From: Armigeres subalbatus
Taxonomy: Eukaryota > Arthropoda > Insecta > Diptera > Culicidae
Length of the DNA: 64,000 nucleotides
Assembly: GCF_024139115.2 (NCBI RefSeq)
Contig: NC_085141.1
Span: forward strand, 41,222,565-41,286,564
Direction: 5' to 3'
Part shown: positions 1-9,836 of the stretch, piece after piece
How the letters are laid out: each line of letters begins with the position of its first letter
Position numbering within the stretch: position 1 is the first letter of the stretch
The notes under the pieces: model-generated
What the model saw: the letters and a program-made list of their open reading frames with translations, nothing else
The model's database searches: none
Told to the model about the DNA's origin: nothing
Position numbers and translations under genes: made by a program

Positions 1-3000
1 AAGGAACTTCCGGAGGAATTCCATTAGAAACTTCCGGAGGAATTCCAGAAAGAACTTCCGGAGGAAATCCAGAAGGAACTTCCGGAGGAAATTCAGAATG
101 CATCTCCAGAAGAACTCCAGAAGGAACCTGGAGGTTTACTGGAAGTGTTTTCGGAGGAATTCTTCCAAATATTCCTCCAAGAATTCCTCCGGATATTCCT
201 CTAGAATTTTTTCCGGATATTCCTCCAAATCTTTCTCTGGGATTCTACCAGAACTACAGGAACTCCTCCGGATATTCCTCCATGCATTTTTCTTAATTAT
301 TCTACAGAAACTCATCAGGAACTTATCAGGAATTCCTCCGGAAGTTCCTCCAGGAATTCCTCCGGAAGTTCCTCCAGGAATTCCTCCGGAAGTTCCTCCA
401 GGAATTCCTCCGGAAGTTCCTCCAGGAATTCCTCCGGAAGTTCCTCCAGGAATTCCTTCGGAAGTTCCTTCAGGAATTCCTTCGGAAGTTCCTTCAGGAA
501 TTCCTTCGGAAGTTCCTTCAGGAATTCCTTCGGAAGTTCCTTCAGGAATTCCTTCGGAAGTTCCTTCAGGAATTCCTTCGGAAGTTCCTTCAGGAATTCC
601 TTCGGAAGTTCCTTCAGGAATTCCTTCGGAAGTTCCTTCAGGAATTCCTCCGGAAGTTCCTCCAGGAGTTCTTCCGGAAGTTTCTCCGGAAGTTCCTCCG
701 GAAGTTCCTCCGGAAGTTCCCCCGGAAGTTCCCCCGGAAGTTCCTCCGGAAGTTCCTCCGAAAGTTCCCCCGGAAGTTTTTCCGGAAGTTCCTCCGGAAG
801 TTCCCCCGGAAGTACCCCCGAAAGTTCTTCCGGAAGTTCACACGGAAGTACCCCCGGAAGTTCCCCCGGAAGTTGCTCCAGGAATTCCTCCGGAAGTTCC
901 TCCAGGAATTCCTCCGGAAGTTCCTCCAGGAATTCCTCCGGAAGTTCCTCCAGGAATTCCTCCGGAAGTTCCTCCAGGAATTCCTCCGGAAGTTCCTCCA
1001 GGAATTCCTCCGGAAGTTCCTCCAGGAATTCCTCCGGAAGTTCCTCCAGGAATTCCTCCGAAGTTCCTCCAGGAATTCCTCCGGAAGTTCCTCCAGGAAT
1101 TCCTCCGGAAGTTCCTCCAGGAATTCCTCCGAAGTTCCTCCAGGAATTCCTCCGGAAGTTCCTCCAGGAATTCCTCCGGAAGTTCCTCCAGGAATTCCTC
1201 CGGAAGTTCCTCCAGGAATTCCTCCGGAAGTTCCTCCAGGAATTCCTCCGGAAGTTCCTCCAGGAATTCCTCCGGAAGTTCCTCCAGGAATTCCTCCGGA
1301 AGTTCCTCCAGGAATTCCTCCGGAAGTTCCTCCAGGAATTCCTCCGGAAGTTCCTCCAGGAATTCCTCCGGAAGTTCCTCCAGGAATTCCTCCAGGAATT
1401 CCTCCGGAAGTTCCTCCAGGAATTCCTCCGGAAGTTCCTCCAGGAATTCCTCCGGAAGTTCCTCCAGGAATTCCTCCGGAAGTTCCTCCAGGAATTCCTC
1501 CGGAAGTTCCTCCAGGAATTCCTCCGGAAGTTCCTCCAGGAATTCCTCCGGAAGTTCCTCCAGGAATTCCTCCGGAAGTTCCTCCAGGAATTCCTCAGGA
1601 AAATCCTCCAGGAATTCCTCCGAAAATTCCTTCAGGAATTCCTCCGGAAGTTCTTCCAGGAATTCCTCCGGAAGTTCCTCCAGGAATTCCTCCGGAAGTT
1701 CCTCCAGGAATTCCTCCGGAAGTTCCTCCAGGAATTCCTCCGGAAGTTCCTCCAGGAATTCCTCCGGAAGTTCCTCCAGGAATTCCTCCGGAAGTTCCTC
1801 CAGGAATTCCTCCGGAAGTTCCTCCAGGAATTCCTCCGGAAGTTCCTCCAGGAATTCCTCCGGAAGTTCCTCCAGGAATTCCTCCGGAAGTTCCTCCAGG
1901 AATTCCTCCGGAAGTTCCTCCAGGAATTCCTCCGGAAGTTCCTCCAGGAATTCCTCCGGAAGTTTCTCCAGGAATTCCTCCGGAAGTTCTCCCGGAAGTT
2001 TCTCCGGAAGTTCCCCCGGAAGTTCCTCCGGAAGTTCCCCCGGAAGTTCCTCCGGAAGTTTCCCCGGAAGTTCCTCCGGAAGTTCCCCCGGGAGTTCCTC
2101 CGGAAGTTCCCCCGAAATTTCCTCCGGAAGTTCCCCCGGAAGTTCCTCTGGAAGTCCCCCGGAAGTTCCTCTGGAAATTCCCCCGGAAGTTGCTCCGGAA
2201 GTTCCCCCAGAAGTTCCTACGGAAGTTCCTCCGGAAGTTCCCCCGAAATTTCCTCCGGAAGTTCCCCCGGAAGTTCCTCTGGCAGTTCCCCCGGAAGTTC
2301 CTCTGGAAATTCCCCCGGAAGTTGCTCCGGAAGTTCCCCCAGAAGTTCCTACGGAAGTTCCTCCGGAAGTTGCTCCGGAAGTTACTCCGGAAGTTGCTCC
2401 GGAAGTTGCTACGGAAGTTCTCCCGGAAGTTGCTCCGGAAGTTCCCCCGGAAGTTCCTCTGGAAATTCCTCCGGAAGTTGCTCAGGAAGCTCCTCCGGAA
2501 TTTGCTCCAGAAGTTGCTCTGGAAGTTCCTCCGGAAGTTGCTCCGGAATTTGCTCCAGAAGTTGCTCTGGAAGTTCCCCCGGAAGTTCCTCCGGAAGTTC
2601 CCCCGGAAGTTCGTCTGGAAATTCTTCCGGAAGTTGCTCCGGAAGCTCCCCCAGAAGTTCCTACGGAAGTTCCTCCAGAAGCTGCTCCGGAAGTTACTTC
2701 GGAAGTTGCTCCGGAAGTTGCTACGGAAGTTCTCCCGGAGAAGCAAGTTCCTCCAGGAATTCCTTCGGAAGTTCCCCCGGAAGTTCTTCTGAAAGTTCCT
2801 CCGGAAGTTGCTCAGGAAGTTCCTCCGGAAGTTGCTCCGGAATTTGCTCCAGAAGTTGCTCTGGAAGTTCCTCCGGAAGTTCAGCCGGAAGTTCCTCTGG
2901 AAGATCCGTTGGAAGTTCTGCCGGAAGTTCCTCCGGAAGTTGCTTCGGAAGTTCCTCCGGAAGTTGCTCCGGAAGATCCTCCGGTTCCTGGAGGAACTTC

Positions 3001-3945
3001 CGAAGGAATTCCTGGAGGAACTTCCGAAGGAATTCCTGGAGGAACTTCCGAAGGAACTTCCGAAGGAATTCCTGGAGGAACTTCCGAAGGAATTCCTGGA
3101 GGAACTTCCGAAGGAATTCCTGGAGGAACTTCCGAAGGAATTCCTGGAGGAACTTCCGAAGGAATTCCTGGAGGAACTTCCGAAGGAATTCCTGGAGGAA
3201 CTCTCGAAGGAATTCCTGGAGGAACTTCCGAAGGAATTCCTGGAGGAACTTCCGAAGGAATTCCTGGAGGAATTTCCGAAGGAATTCCTGGAGGAACTTC
3301 CGAAGGAATTCCTGGAGGAACTTCCGAAGGAATTCCTGGAGGAACTTCCGAAGGAATTCCTGGAGGAACTTCCGAAGGAATTCCTGGAGGAACTTCCGAA
3401 GGAATTCCTGGAGGAACTTCCGAAGGAATTCCTGGAGGAACTTCCGAAGGAATTCCTGGAGGAACTTCCGAAGGAATTCCTGGAGGAACTTCCGAAGGAA
3501 TTCCTGGAGGAACTTCCGAAGGAATTCCTGGAGGAACTTCCGAAGGAATTCCTGGAGGAACTTCCGAAGGAATTCCTGGAGGAACTTCCGAAGGAATTCC
3601 TGGAGGAACTTCCGAAGGAATTCCTGGAGGAACTTCCGAAGGAATTCCTGGAGGAACTTCCTAAGGAATTCCTGGAGGAACTTCCGAAGGAATTCCTGGA
3701 GGAACTTCCGAAGGAATTCCTGGAGGAACTTCCTAAGGAATTCCTGGAGGAACTTTCCTAGGAACTCCTGGAAGAATTCCCGTAGATACTTCCGAAGGGA
3801 TTCCTGGAGGAACTCCCGGAGAAATTCCTGGAGGAACTTTCTTAGGAACTCCTGGAAGAATTCCCGTAGATACTTCCGAAGGAATGCAGGGGGAGACTTC
3901 CGGAGGAATTTGCAGAGGAACTTCCAGAGGAATTCCTGGAGGAAC
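1..3945. repeat. 24-bp GGAATTCC minisatellite array with strand flips
   Basis: The array is built from a 24-bp unit made of near-palindromic blocks: GGAATTCC, then TCCGGA, then AGTTCC. Sub-blocks differ: CTCCGG-type units (about 327-450 and 870-2000), CTTCGG-type units (about 450-650), and 12-bp half-units (about 650-870 and 2000-2750). Orientation changes inside the array: bases 1-110 read as GGAACTTCC..., about 300-2985 as the reverse complement, and about 2990-3945 in the first orientation again. An ~85-bp end segment is duplicated near 3756 and 3840. Because 24 is divisible by 3, all frames stay open for long stretches (for example 98-3664), but this is a by-product of the repeat rather than a gene. 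The left edge lies outside the window. Confidence 0.95.
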
Positions 3946-4570
3946 TAATTTTATTTGTCTTATTTATTATGGCTACCTTATTTGTCTTGTTTGCCTTATT
4001 TTTCTTATTTACATCAGCACTACTGTTATTACACAAATCCTTTTCATGGCTCATGTTTTCATTTTCCAAAACCAGCTGGAGTTTGTTCATTTTGATCTGC
4101 TCATTGCGCTCACTGGATGCATGCATGCATGAGTAATAAATTTCTTCCCCATTGTTGCCAATTCCTTTTGTTCTCCGTTTACGGCAAATTCTAAAGCAAT
4201 TGTAAACTGCATAATGATGAAATAATTTTGGCGACACTGACAACGTCATTCTGGCGGGCTGAATTGGGCAATTTTCTCTCTGAGAGGGATGCCACGTGCT
4301 TTTTTAACGGAAAACCCTTCCCTCAGACCTTAAGGCTTATTTCATAATAATAAAATCGTCATATGTATATGATAAGTTTTATATATCACTGTCTTAAAAA
4401 AGCTTCGTAGCAATCTCAAGCACTAAAACCCTAAATAATTCACCTATCGGTGATGGTGCCTTTCTCGTTCGTTCAAAAGAATTAAGAAATATGTAAGAAA
4501 AGGTAAAAATAACACAAATATGTGGATAGGTCTTATTTTTCATATTTGTTTATATGCATTATACAATTTC
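3946..4570. other. AT-rich DNA, no gene recognised
   Basis: The DNA is AT-rich after the end of the minisatellite. Open frames of 82 and 135 codons (3884-4132 plus, 3842-4249 minus) start or end inside repeat sequence and resemble nothing I know. I see no RNA gene or regulatory signal I can defend. Confidence 0.6.
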
Positions 4571-4965
4571 TCGCCGAACGCAACTTGTTGCAAGCAAATC
4601 GGATGGACATAAGTGCCAAAAAAGTGATTTTGTATTGTAATAATGAAATTAGTATTTTGGCCATAACTTCTGATCCCATTGTCCGATCTGACCAAATTTT
4701 CAATAAGAAACAATGGAACAGGATTCATCTTTGAATGCAGTTTGTTGCGAGCGAGTCGGTTGAGGATAAGTGCCAAAAAAAATGAGTGATGGGGTTTTAA
4801 CCGTCTTTTGTATGAAAAAAATGTATTTTGGCCACAGCTTTTGAGCCCATAGTCCTATCGGGCCAATTTTCAATAGGAAACAATGGGACAATATTCCGCA
4901 TCGAATGCAACCTGTTGCGAGAAAATCGGTTGACAAAAAGTGATTGAAAAGACTTTTTTCCATGT
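4571..4965. repeat. Three diverged ~160-170-bp tandem modules
   Basis: A phrase of the type GAATGCAACTTGTTGCGAGC, followed by AAATCGGTTG and AAGTGCCAAAAA, recurs near 4576, 4733 and 4902. Between the copies lies TTTTGGCCA, then a CCAATTTTCAATA-like block and a GAAACAATGG block. Spacing is about 157 and 169 bp. The modules are clearly related but well diverged. The third module is truncated at about 4965. They probably belong to a non-autonomous DNA element family common in mosquitoes; that assignment is inferred. Confidence 0.7.
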
Positions 4966-5244
4966 TTTGTATGGAGTGGCATCACTGTGCGCCGCCGCTG
5001 AATAAAATGACCAATCGCGCCGCCACCGACAAATTTTCAATCGGCGCACAGTGTAGCATATCGGTTTACTCTAGTTCGAAATTGTTCCATGCAGCATATC
5101 AGTTTCCACAAATTCTAAATAGTTTCAAATTGAATCATTACCTTCAAGAGCGCTCGACTCGATGTAACAATTTTTGAAATCAATAAACATTCGAAGTTCA
5201 ACTCTCAAACATGAAACATGTTTACATCATTGTTTACAGCAGGT

Positions 5245-5559
5245 CTGATTGAGGCCGCTTGAAGAGTCCTTCGTCGGTGAATACCAAGCAGGTTTTCGCC
5301 GATCAACGACGGATCAAATGTTTACTCTGAGACAAATCCTTGATAAATTCCGGGAGTACAACTTACTGACGCATCATCTCTTGTTTTGATTTTGAGGCAG
5401 CGTACGATGCGGTGAAATGGAATGAATCATGGCAAATTATGCTAGAACACGGTTTTCCAGTGAAACTGATACGGCTGATTATACGTTGGACAGATCGAAA
5501 TCAAGTGTAAGGGTTGCGAATGAAATATTGACGTCATTTGTTAGACCTTAAGCCCTCTG
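5245..5559 (+). pseudogene. RTE-type LINE reverse transcriptase fragment, 5' portion
   Basis: Translation gives RT text of the RTE/JAM type: GEYQAGFRR, TTDQMFTLRQIL, HHL, then after a one-base frameshift DFEAAYDAVKWNE and HGFPVKLIRLI. These correspond to the RT finger and palm up to the first catalytic-aspartate motif. The frame carries a frameshift near 5385 and a stop near 5550, so it is dead. The same element resumes at 9399 after a 3.8-kb insertion. No upstream endonuclease was seen, which suggests 5' truncation. I am confident of the LINE identity and fairly confident of the RTE clade. Confidence 0.8.
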
Positions 5560-6698
5560 TACACCTCCCGTGAACATGAACATGAACAAGAGGTGGGAAA
5601 GAGCGATAATTTCACAGTGAACATCGTCGTGGACAATCGAGTCTAGTTGGAAGTGTTGAATTATTGCCCACGAATGCAGGCAGCAAGTAAGTGTGCAGTA
5701 GTAAACGAAGAAAATAAAAATGAAACATATTGTCGCATATATGTATATGAATTATTTGAGTGGGTAATCTACGGAACTATGTTGATCAAGTTGTTTAATT
5801 TTAATCATCTTTTCGTTTAAATATTCGGGAATTTTGTTATGAAAAGCCAGTAGGTACATATACTTAATGATTTCTGAAGGGCAAATTTTCAACTGTGCTA
5901 CCAAATGTATACATTTTGCACCGTTCAAAGCTGAATTAACGAGTTCCGGTGATCAATTGACCTGAATCCAAATATTATCTTTCGACTAGTTCGCATCAAA
6001 GGAGTTCTGGCAAAACTACCCACGAAGCATGTAATTCACATGATTCATTCTGTTCCACACATTAATACAATAATGTTCAATTATGCAATTATAGTTAACA
6101 AAATACGAATTTACGAAAAGAGAAGTAATTTCTTCTAATTTTCTATCTAGTGACTTCTATCCAATTTGAACGATTGATTTTGACATGTAGTAACAAGTTT
6201 AATTTGATAAGGAGTTATTTAATTTTTTTTTGCTTTTGCCAGATATAATTTTTGACTTTCTCTTTTGGCTTACATTTGTTTATTACTTTTCTTCATCTCA
6301 TTTTTTAAAATTTATTATTCATTGGTTCGAATAATATTGATTAATGTTTGAATATTTGACCAGTTCGCCATTAAAAAATCCCAATTTTTGCTCAAGTTTT
6401 CGTGTATAAAATTCAATTGATCATGTAACGTACTTCCGTACCGTATTTAATTGTTGTGTTTACTATTGAAAGTCTTAATAAGTCAATCATCAGATTATTT
6501 CCAGAAGTTGAGTACTTTTTTTGGCATGTTTTAATGATTTGGCTTTGCATTAACACAGATTTAAATTAAAGATATTGGCGACGATTTTAAAGGTGCATAA
6601 AAAGTGATCGACGTGATTTGTTACCAGCGAAACTGAAAATACTATTAATTTAAATGATATTTGCCAATGATATAATGAAAATAACAAATAATCATATA

Positions 6699-6998
6699 GA
6701 TATGGAAATGCTAATATCATCTTCCAAACTTGGACGTACATGTTCATGATAGCATTAGAGGCGAAAGTATAGAATTGATAGTTCCCTTCATACGGGAGCA
6801 TGAAGAATGTTTTATAGAAGTCGATTTGAAAGCCATCGGAGGCAATATTGCCTCCGCTCGCTTTCAAATCGACTTCTATAAAAACATTCTTCATGCCTGC
6901 CGTATCCTAACGGAACTATCAATTCTATACTTTCGCCTCTAATGCTATCATGAACATGTACGTCCAAGTTTGGAAGATGATATTAGCATTTCCATATC
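6699..6998. mobile_element. 300-bp palindromic MITE
   Basis: The two halves are near-perfect reverse complements meeting at the centre between 6846 and 6847, where CGGAGGCAATATTGCCTCCG is itself a perfect palindrome. Arms run about 148-152 bp with a few indels and substitutions. The outer ends read GATATGGAAATGCTAATATC. Sequence just outside the right end (to about 7050) also matches sequence outside the left end of the second copy at 22.3 kb, so the real element may be longer on one side. Spurious 114- and 70-codon frames within it come from the palindrome. It has no coding capacity. Confidence 0.85.
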
Positions 6999-7051
6999 AT
7001 TGTAAATCGTTTAACTTCACGTAGAAGTAACACACACGAAATCATTAATTT

Positions 7052-8335
7052 AGTAAATAATCATATATTAAATATTTTCATTGAATGTATTCAATTATAG
7101 GGGACTTTGGGGTCATACAAGTCTAAAAGCTCATTAAATATATTTTTTTTTTTGCAAAATAGGATAACTTTTTTCACGGACGACAGAGGAGAATGAGAGC
7201 TTATTCAAAAGAAAATTTTCAAATAAATTCAGTGAGTGATTTTTTATAGACGCGGGATACTACTGTATGTAGTTATGAGCTCGTTTTACTCCAATGTCCC
7301 ACAAATCAATTTTTCGTCCTTTTATCTTTAAAATATTGTACTAAAGTTGTGTTTTCCTCTTCATTGTGGATATGTATAGTACCATATTTTGTTGGTAAAA
7401 GTTGAAAATTAAAGTGTTAAGCTTCTGAGTTTGTTGACCTCAAAAACCCCCTCGAATCAATTTTTTCAATGCAATATACGAATATTTGTTATTTCCATAG
7501 TATAATTGACAAATTATCATTGAATTAATATTACTCCATCATTGAGCAATATAATTTCATAGAGGAATATGGGCGAAAAGGCATGAGAAAAGAATATTTC
7601 CGATCTCATCCTATCTATTCACATCGATTCTCAAATAATATGATAACTCTTGTCAGGTTGTGCGATCGGGTATGATTTGGAAATGTTCGGCATCGGCTCT
7701 ATCAAGAAGTATTTAAAAATCGTGTTTTATCCAATAAATCACATAACAAAACATTTGCGAAATGATTTACTTCATTAGTTATTGTTTCACAAACATTTAT
7801 AAATGTCTGTACAACATTTTTGGACAATAATATCAACAAATATCTGTAAATATTATTTATTTTTACAGAATACATGAAAGATTCACATAAAATGCACTTT
7901 GATGCCTATTTGACCCCTAAATCCCTTAAATTTCTAACTATTACCATATTTAGTGCACCTCTATGGATCCTCAGTGAAGAGATGAACACAATTTTAGAAA
8001 AATTTCTTAAAGATAAAATATAGAAAATATATGAAAACTCGTGATATGGAACATTGGGGCAAAACATGCTCAATATCTACATACAGAAGTGTTCCACGTT
8101 CAATGAAACAGCACCCAATGAATTTTCTTGGAAAATTCTCTTTCGAATAAGCCTTTGATTTCTTCTGTAAATCGCTCGTAAAGAAAGTTAAAAAAATTTC
8201 CTCCTTCTAAATCGGATTTTCCCATTGTGCTTTGGCTCTACATTCCACTGAAACTTGGCTTACCTTCTAGAGTAATAATTTGAAAGCTGTCAATCGCATA
8301 AGTATGTATTTTGTGTGGCAAGTAAAATGGATACA
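7052..8335. other. AT-rich interior of the TIR transposon, nothing recognised
   Basis: The stretch is strongly AT-rich, with frequent stops in all frames. I see no coding region, RNA gene or clear repeat. It may be the unique interior of the TIR transposon or include further decayed insertions. Confidence 0.6.
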
Positions 8336-8339
8336 CTAT

Positions 8340-8462
8340 ACACTGGAAGGAAGCCGATAATGTTTCCAAGCGCAAACATTCTAGGTCGGACCGAGAATCG
8401 AACTCGCCATTTGTGTTGGGAATCCTACGCCTTTGCTCGCAAGGCTAACTGGGGTTCTACGG
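8340..8462 (-). mobile_element. tRNA-derived SINE relic (minus strand)
   Basis: On the minus strand a tRNA-like head is visible. The A-box-like segment TAGCCTTGCGAGCAAAG is complementary to 8432-8448. The B-box-like GTTCGATTC is complementary to 8395-8403. Between them lies about 30 nt, consistent with a Pol III type 2 internal promoter. It starts with AGAACCCCAGTTAGCC, similar in style to mosquito Feilai-type SINEs. The 3' body beyond about 8340 is uncertain and no target duplication was found. It is a decayed copy. Confidence 0.6.
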
Positions 8463-9368
8463 GTATAATTTAATATAATTTAATAAAAATAAAACACCAA
8501 TAAAAAACCAAATCTTCCAGTCGTATTTCTTTTGTATACATATAAATTAACTATTACATCAAATATAAATCATAAAAAAAATATGAATAAATACAATGGT
8601 TTCTAGCCTTGTCAGCAAAGGCGGAGTATTCTCGATTTTCGATGCGGTCTATAAATTTTTTTTAGGGTTTCGGCAATCTCGACTCACTGGCCATAGCGTA
8701 TCTTTGTACTTGCAACATGAGACACATATCCATGCAATGGACGGGTACAGAAAAGAAACATCAAATAATAACTGTGGAAATGTGAATGGAATATTGAGTA
8801 AAGAAGCAGGCCAAGATTCAGTGAATTTATTGAATTAATGAATTAATTTTTTTATGAATGAAGTAATCTATCTATGAATATATTAATTTTTGAATATACG
8901 AATGATTGAAGTATTAAAATTAAAAAATATTTAAAAAGAAAAAATAATATTACCAATGTATTACCAAATAATAAATTTATGAGAAACTACTGAGTTAGTT
9001 TCCTTCCGACCAAACCGATACGAGTATTAAAATGAGCGACAGCGACACACAAAGCAGGAACGAGAACAGTAAACACTCTCGATCGGTGTGAACTCCCAAT
9101 CCAAATCAATCTATTCTCCTTGTATTTTGAATTCACCACAGCTCCACGTTCATGTTCACCGTCGCGTTTACACTTGCGATGAGTTCACCGCAGATACGAT
9201 TTCACGATGATTTCACAGGCATGACCGTGGAATGCTCATACATCTGATATTATTACTGTTTTTCATGTTTTTATGCATCTCACTACTAAATGCAGCATCT
9301 GCCTTTCATTTGAACATGATTCCCTCACGATTTGAGTATGTATCAAGAAGTTATTATAGAAAAACAGT
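8463..9368. other. AT-rich stretch with one unassigned 80-codon frame
   Basis: An 80-codon open frame (8596-8838, plus strand) has no recognisable motif and sits in AT-rich DNA, so I do not call it a gene. The region 9120-9240 has several GTTCAC/GTTCACC words that look like subterminal repeats of the enclosing TIR transposon. Confidence 0.5.
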
Positions 9369-9398
9369 TTGTTCACGTTCACGTTCACGGGAGGTGTA

Positions 9399-9836
9399 AA
9401 ATGCGCTTTAGATGGATTAATGCAGGATGATGCACTCTCAAATCTACTGCTCATTATACCGCTCGAGAGAGCGATTAGGAGAGCTGGTGTGCAAAGAAGC
9501 GGTACCATTGTCACAAGATCGCATATGCTCCTGGGATTTGCGGACGATATCGATATTATAGGAATTGATCGCCATGCCGTTGAAGAGGATTTTGACTACG
9601 GTGGACTGGCTACGTTGTTCGTATGCCGGAAGAACGTTAAGCGATGATAATATTAGGTAGAGAACCCGGAAGAGGTCGCAGGCTTCGTGGAAGGCCACGT
9701 ACACGATGGGTTTTTTCAGAGGACCTGAGGGCGCTCAATGTTCAGGGCGACTGGAAGTCCAGTGGAGAAGGATACTCCATTCATCGTAGGTTCGTAGAAG
9801 AGCTGTAGCCCATCAAGTATCAAGTAAGTCCAAAGA
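9399..9836 (+). pseudogene. RTE-type LINE, 3' portion (RT end and C-terminus)
   Basis: This continues the LINE interrupted at 5559. The frame shows DALSNLLL, RRAGVQRSGTIVTRSHM and the RT active-site block GFADDIDIIG, followed after a loss of sequence by a C-terminal GRPRTRW-type basic motif and EDLRALNVQGDWK, which are typical of RTE-clade ends. Short repeats ATCAAGTATCAAGTAAG near 9825 look like the tandem 3' tail of such LINEs. Relative to family organisation much of the thumb region is missing, and frameshifts break the frame near 9600. It is not functional. Confidence 0.8.

Larger units (their letters stand above)
5562..9396. mobile_element. 3.8-kb TIR DNA transposon (non-autonomous) inside the RTE LINE
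   Basis: The ends form a terminal inverted repeat of about 28 bp with two mismatches, beginning CACCTCCCGTGAAC and continuing with two more TGAAC copies (5562-5589 and 9369-9396). It is flanked on both sides by TA (5560-5561 and 9397-9398), as expected for a TA target duplication. It splits an RTE reverse transcriptase whose halves flank it. I see no transposase; the longest internal frames are under 120 codons. Subterminal GTTCAC/GTGAAC words recur near 5625 and 9140-9190. It contains the 300-bp palindromic MITE at 6699-6998 and a SINE relic near 8340. Tc1/mariner-like by target site only; superfamily uncertain. Confidence 0.75.

Noticed and set aside
98..3664. A 1188-codon open frame, plus 639-, 383- and 317-codon frames overlapping it
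   Set aside because: They follow from a 24-bp (3 x 8) repeat lacking stops. All three forward frames and a reverse frame are open at once, and residues merely iterate ([24 protein letters not shown]). No non-repeat domain or promoter supports a protein.
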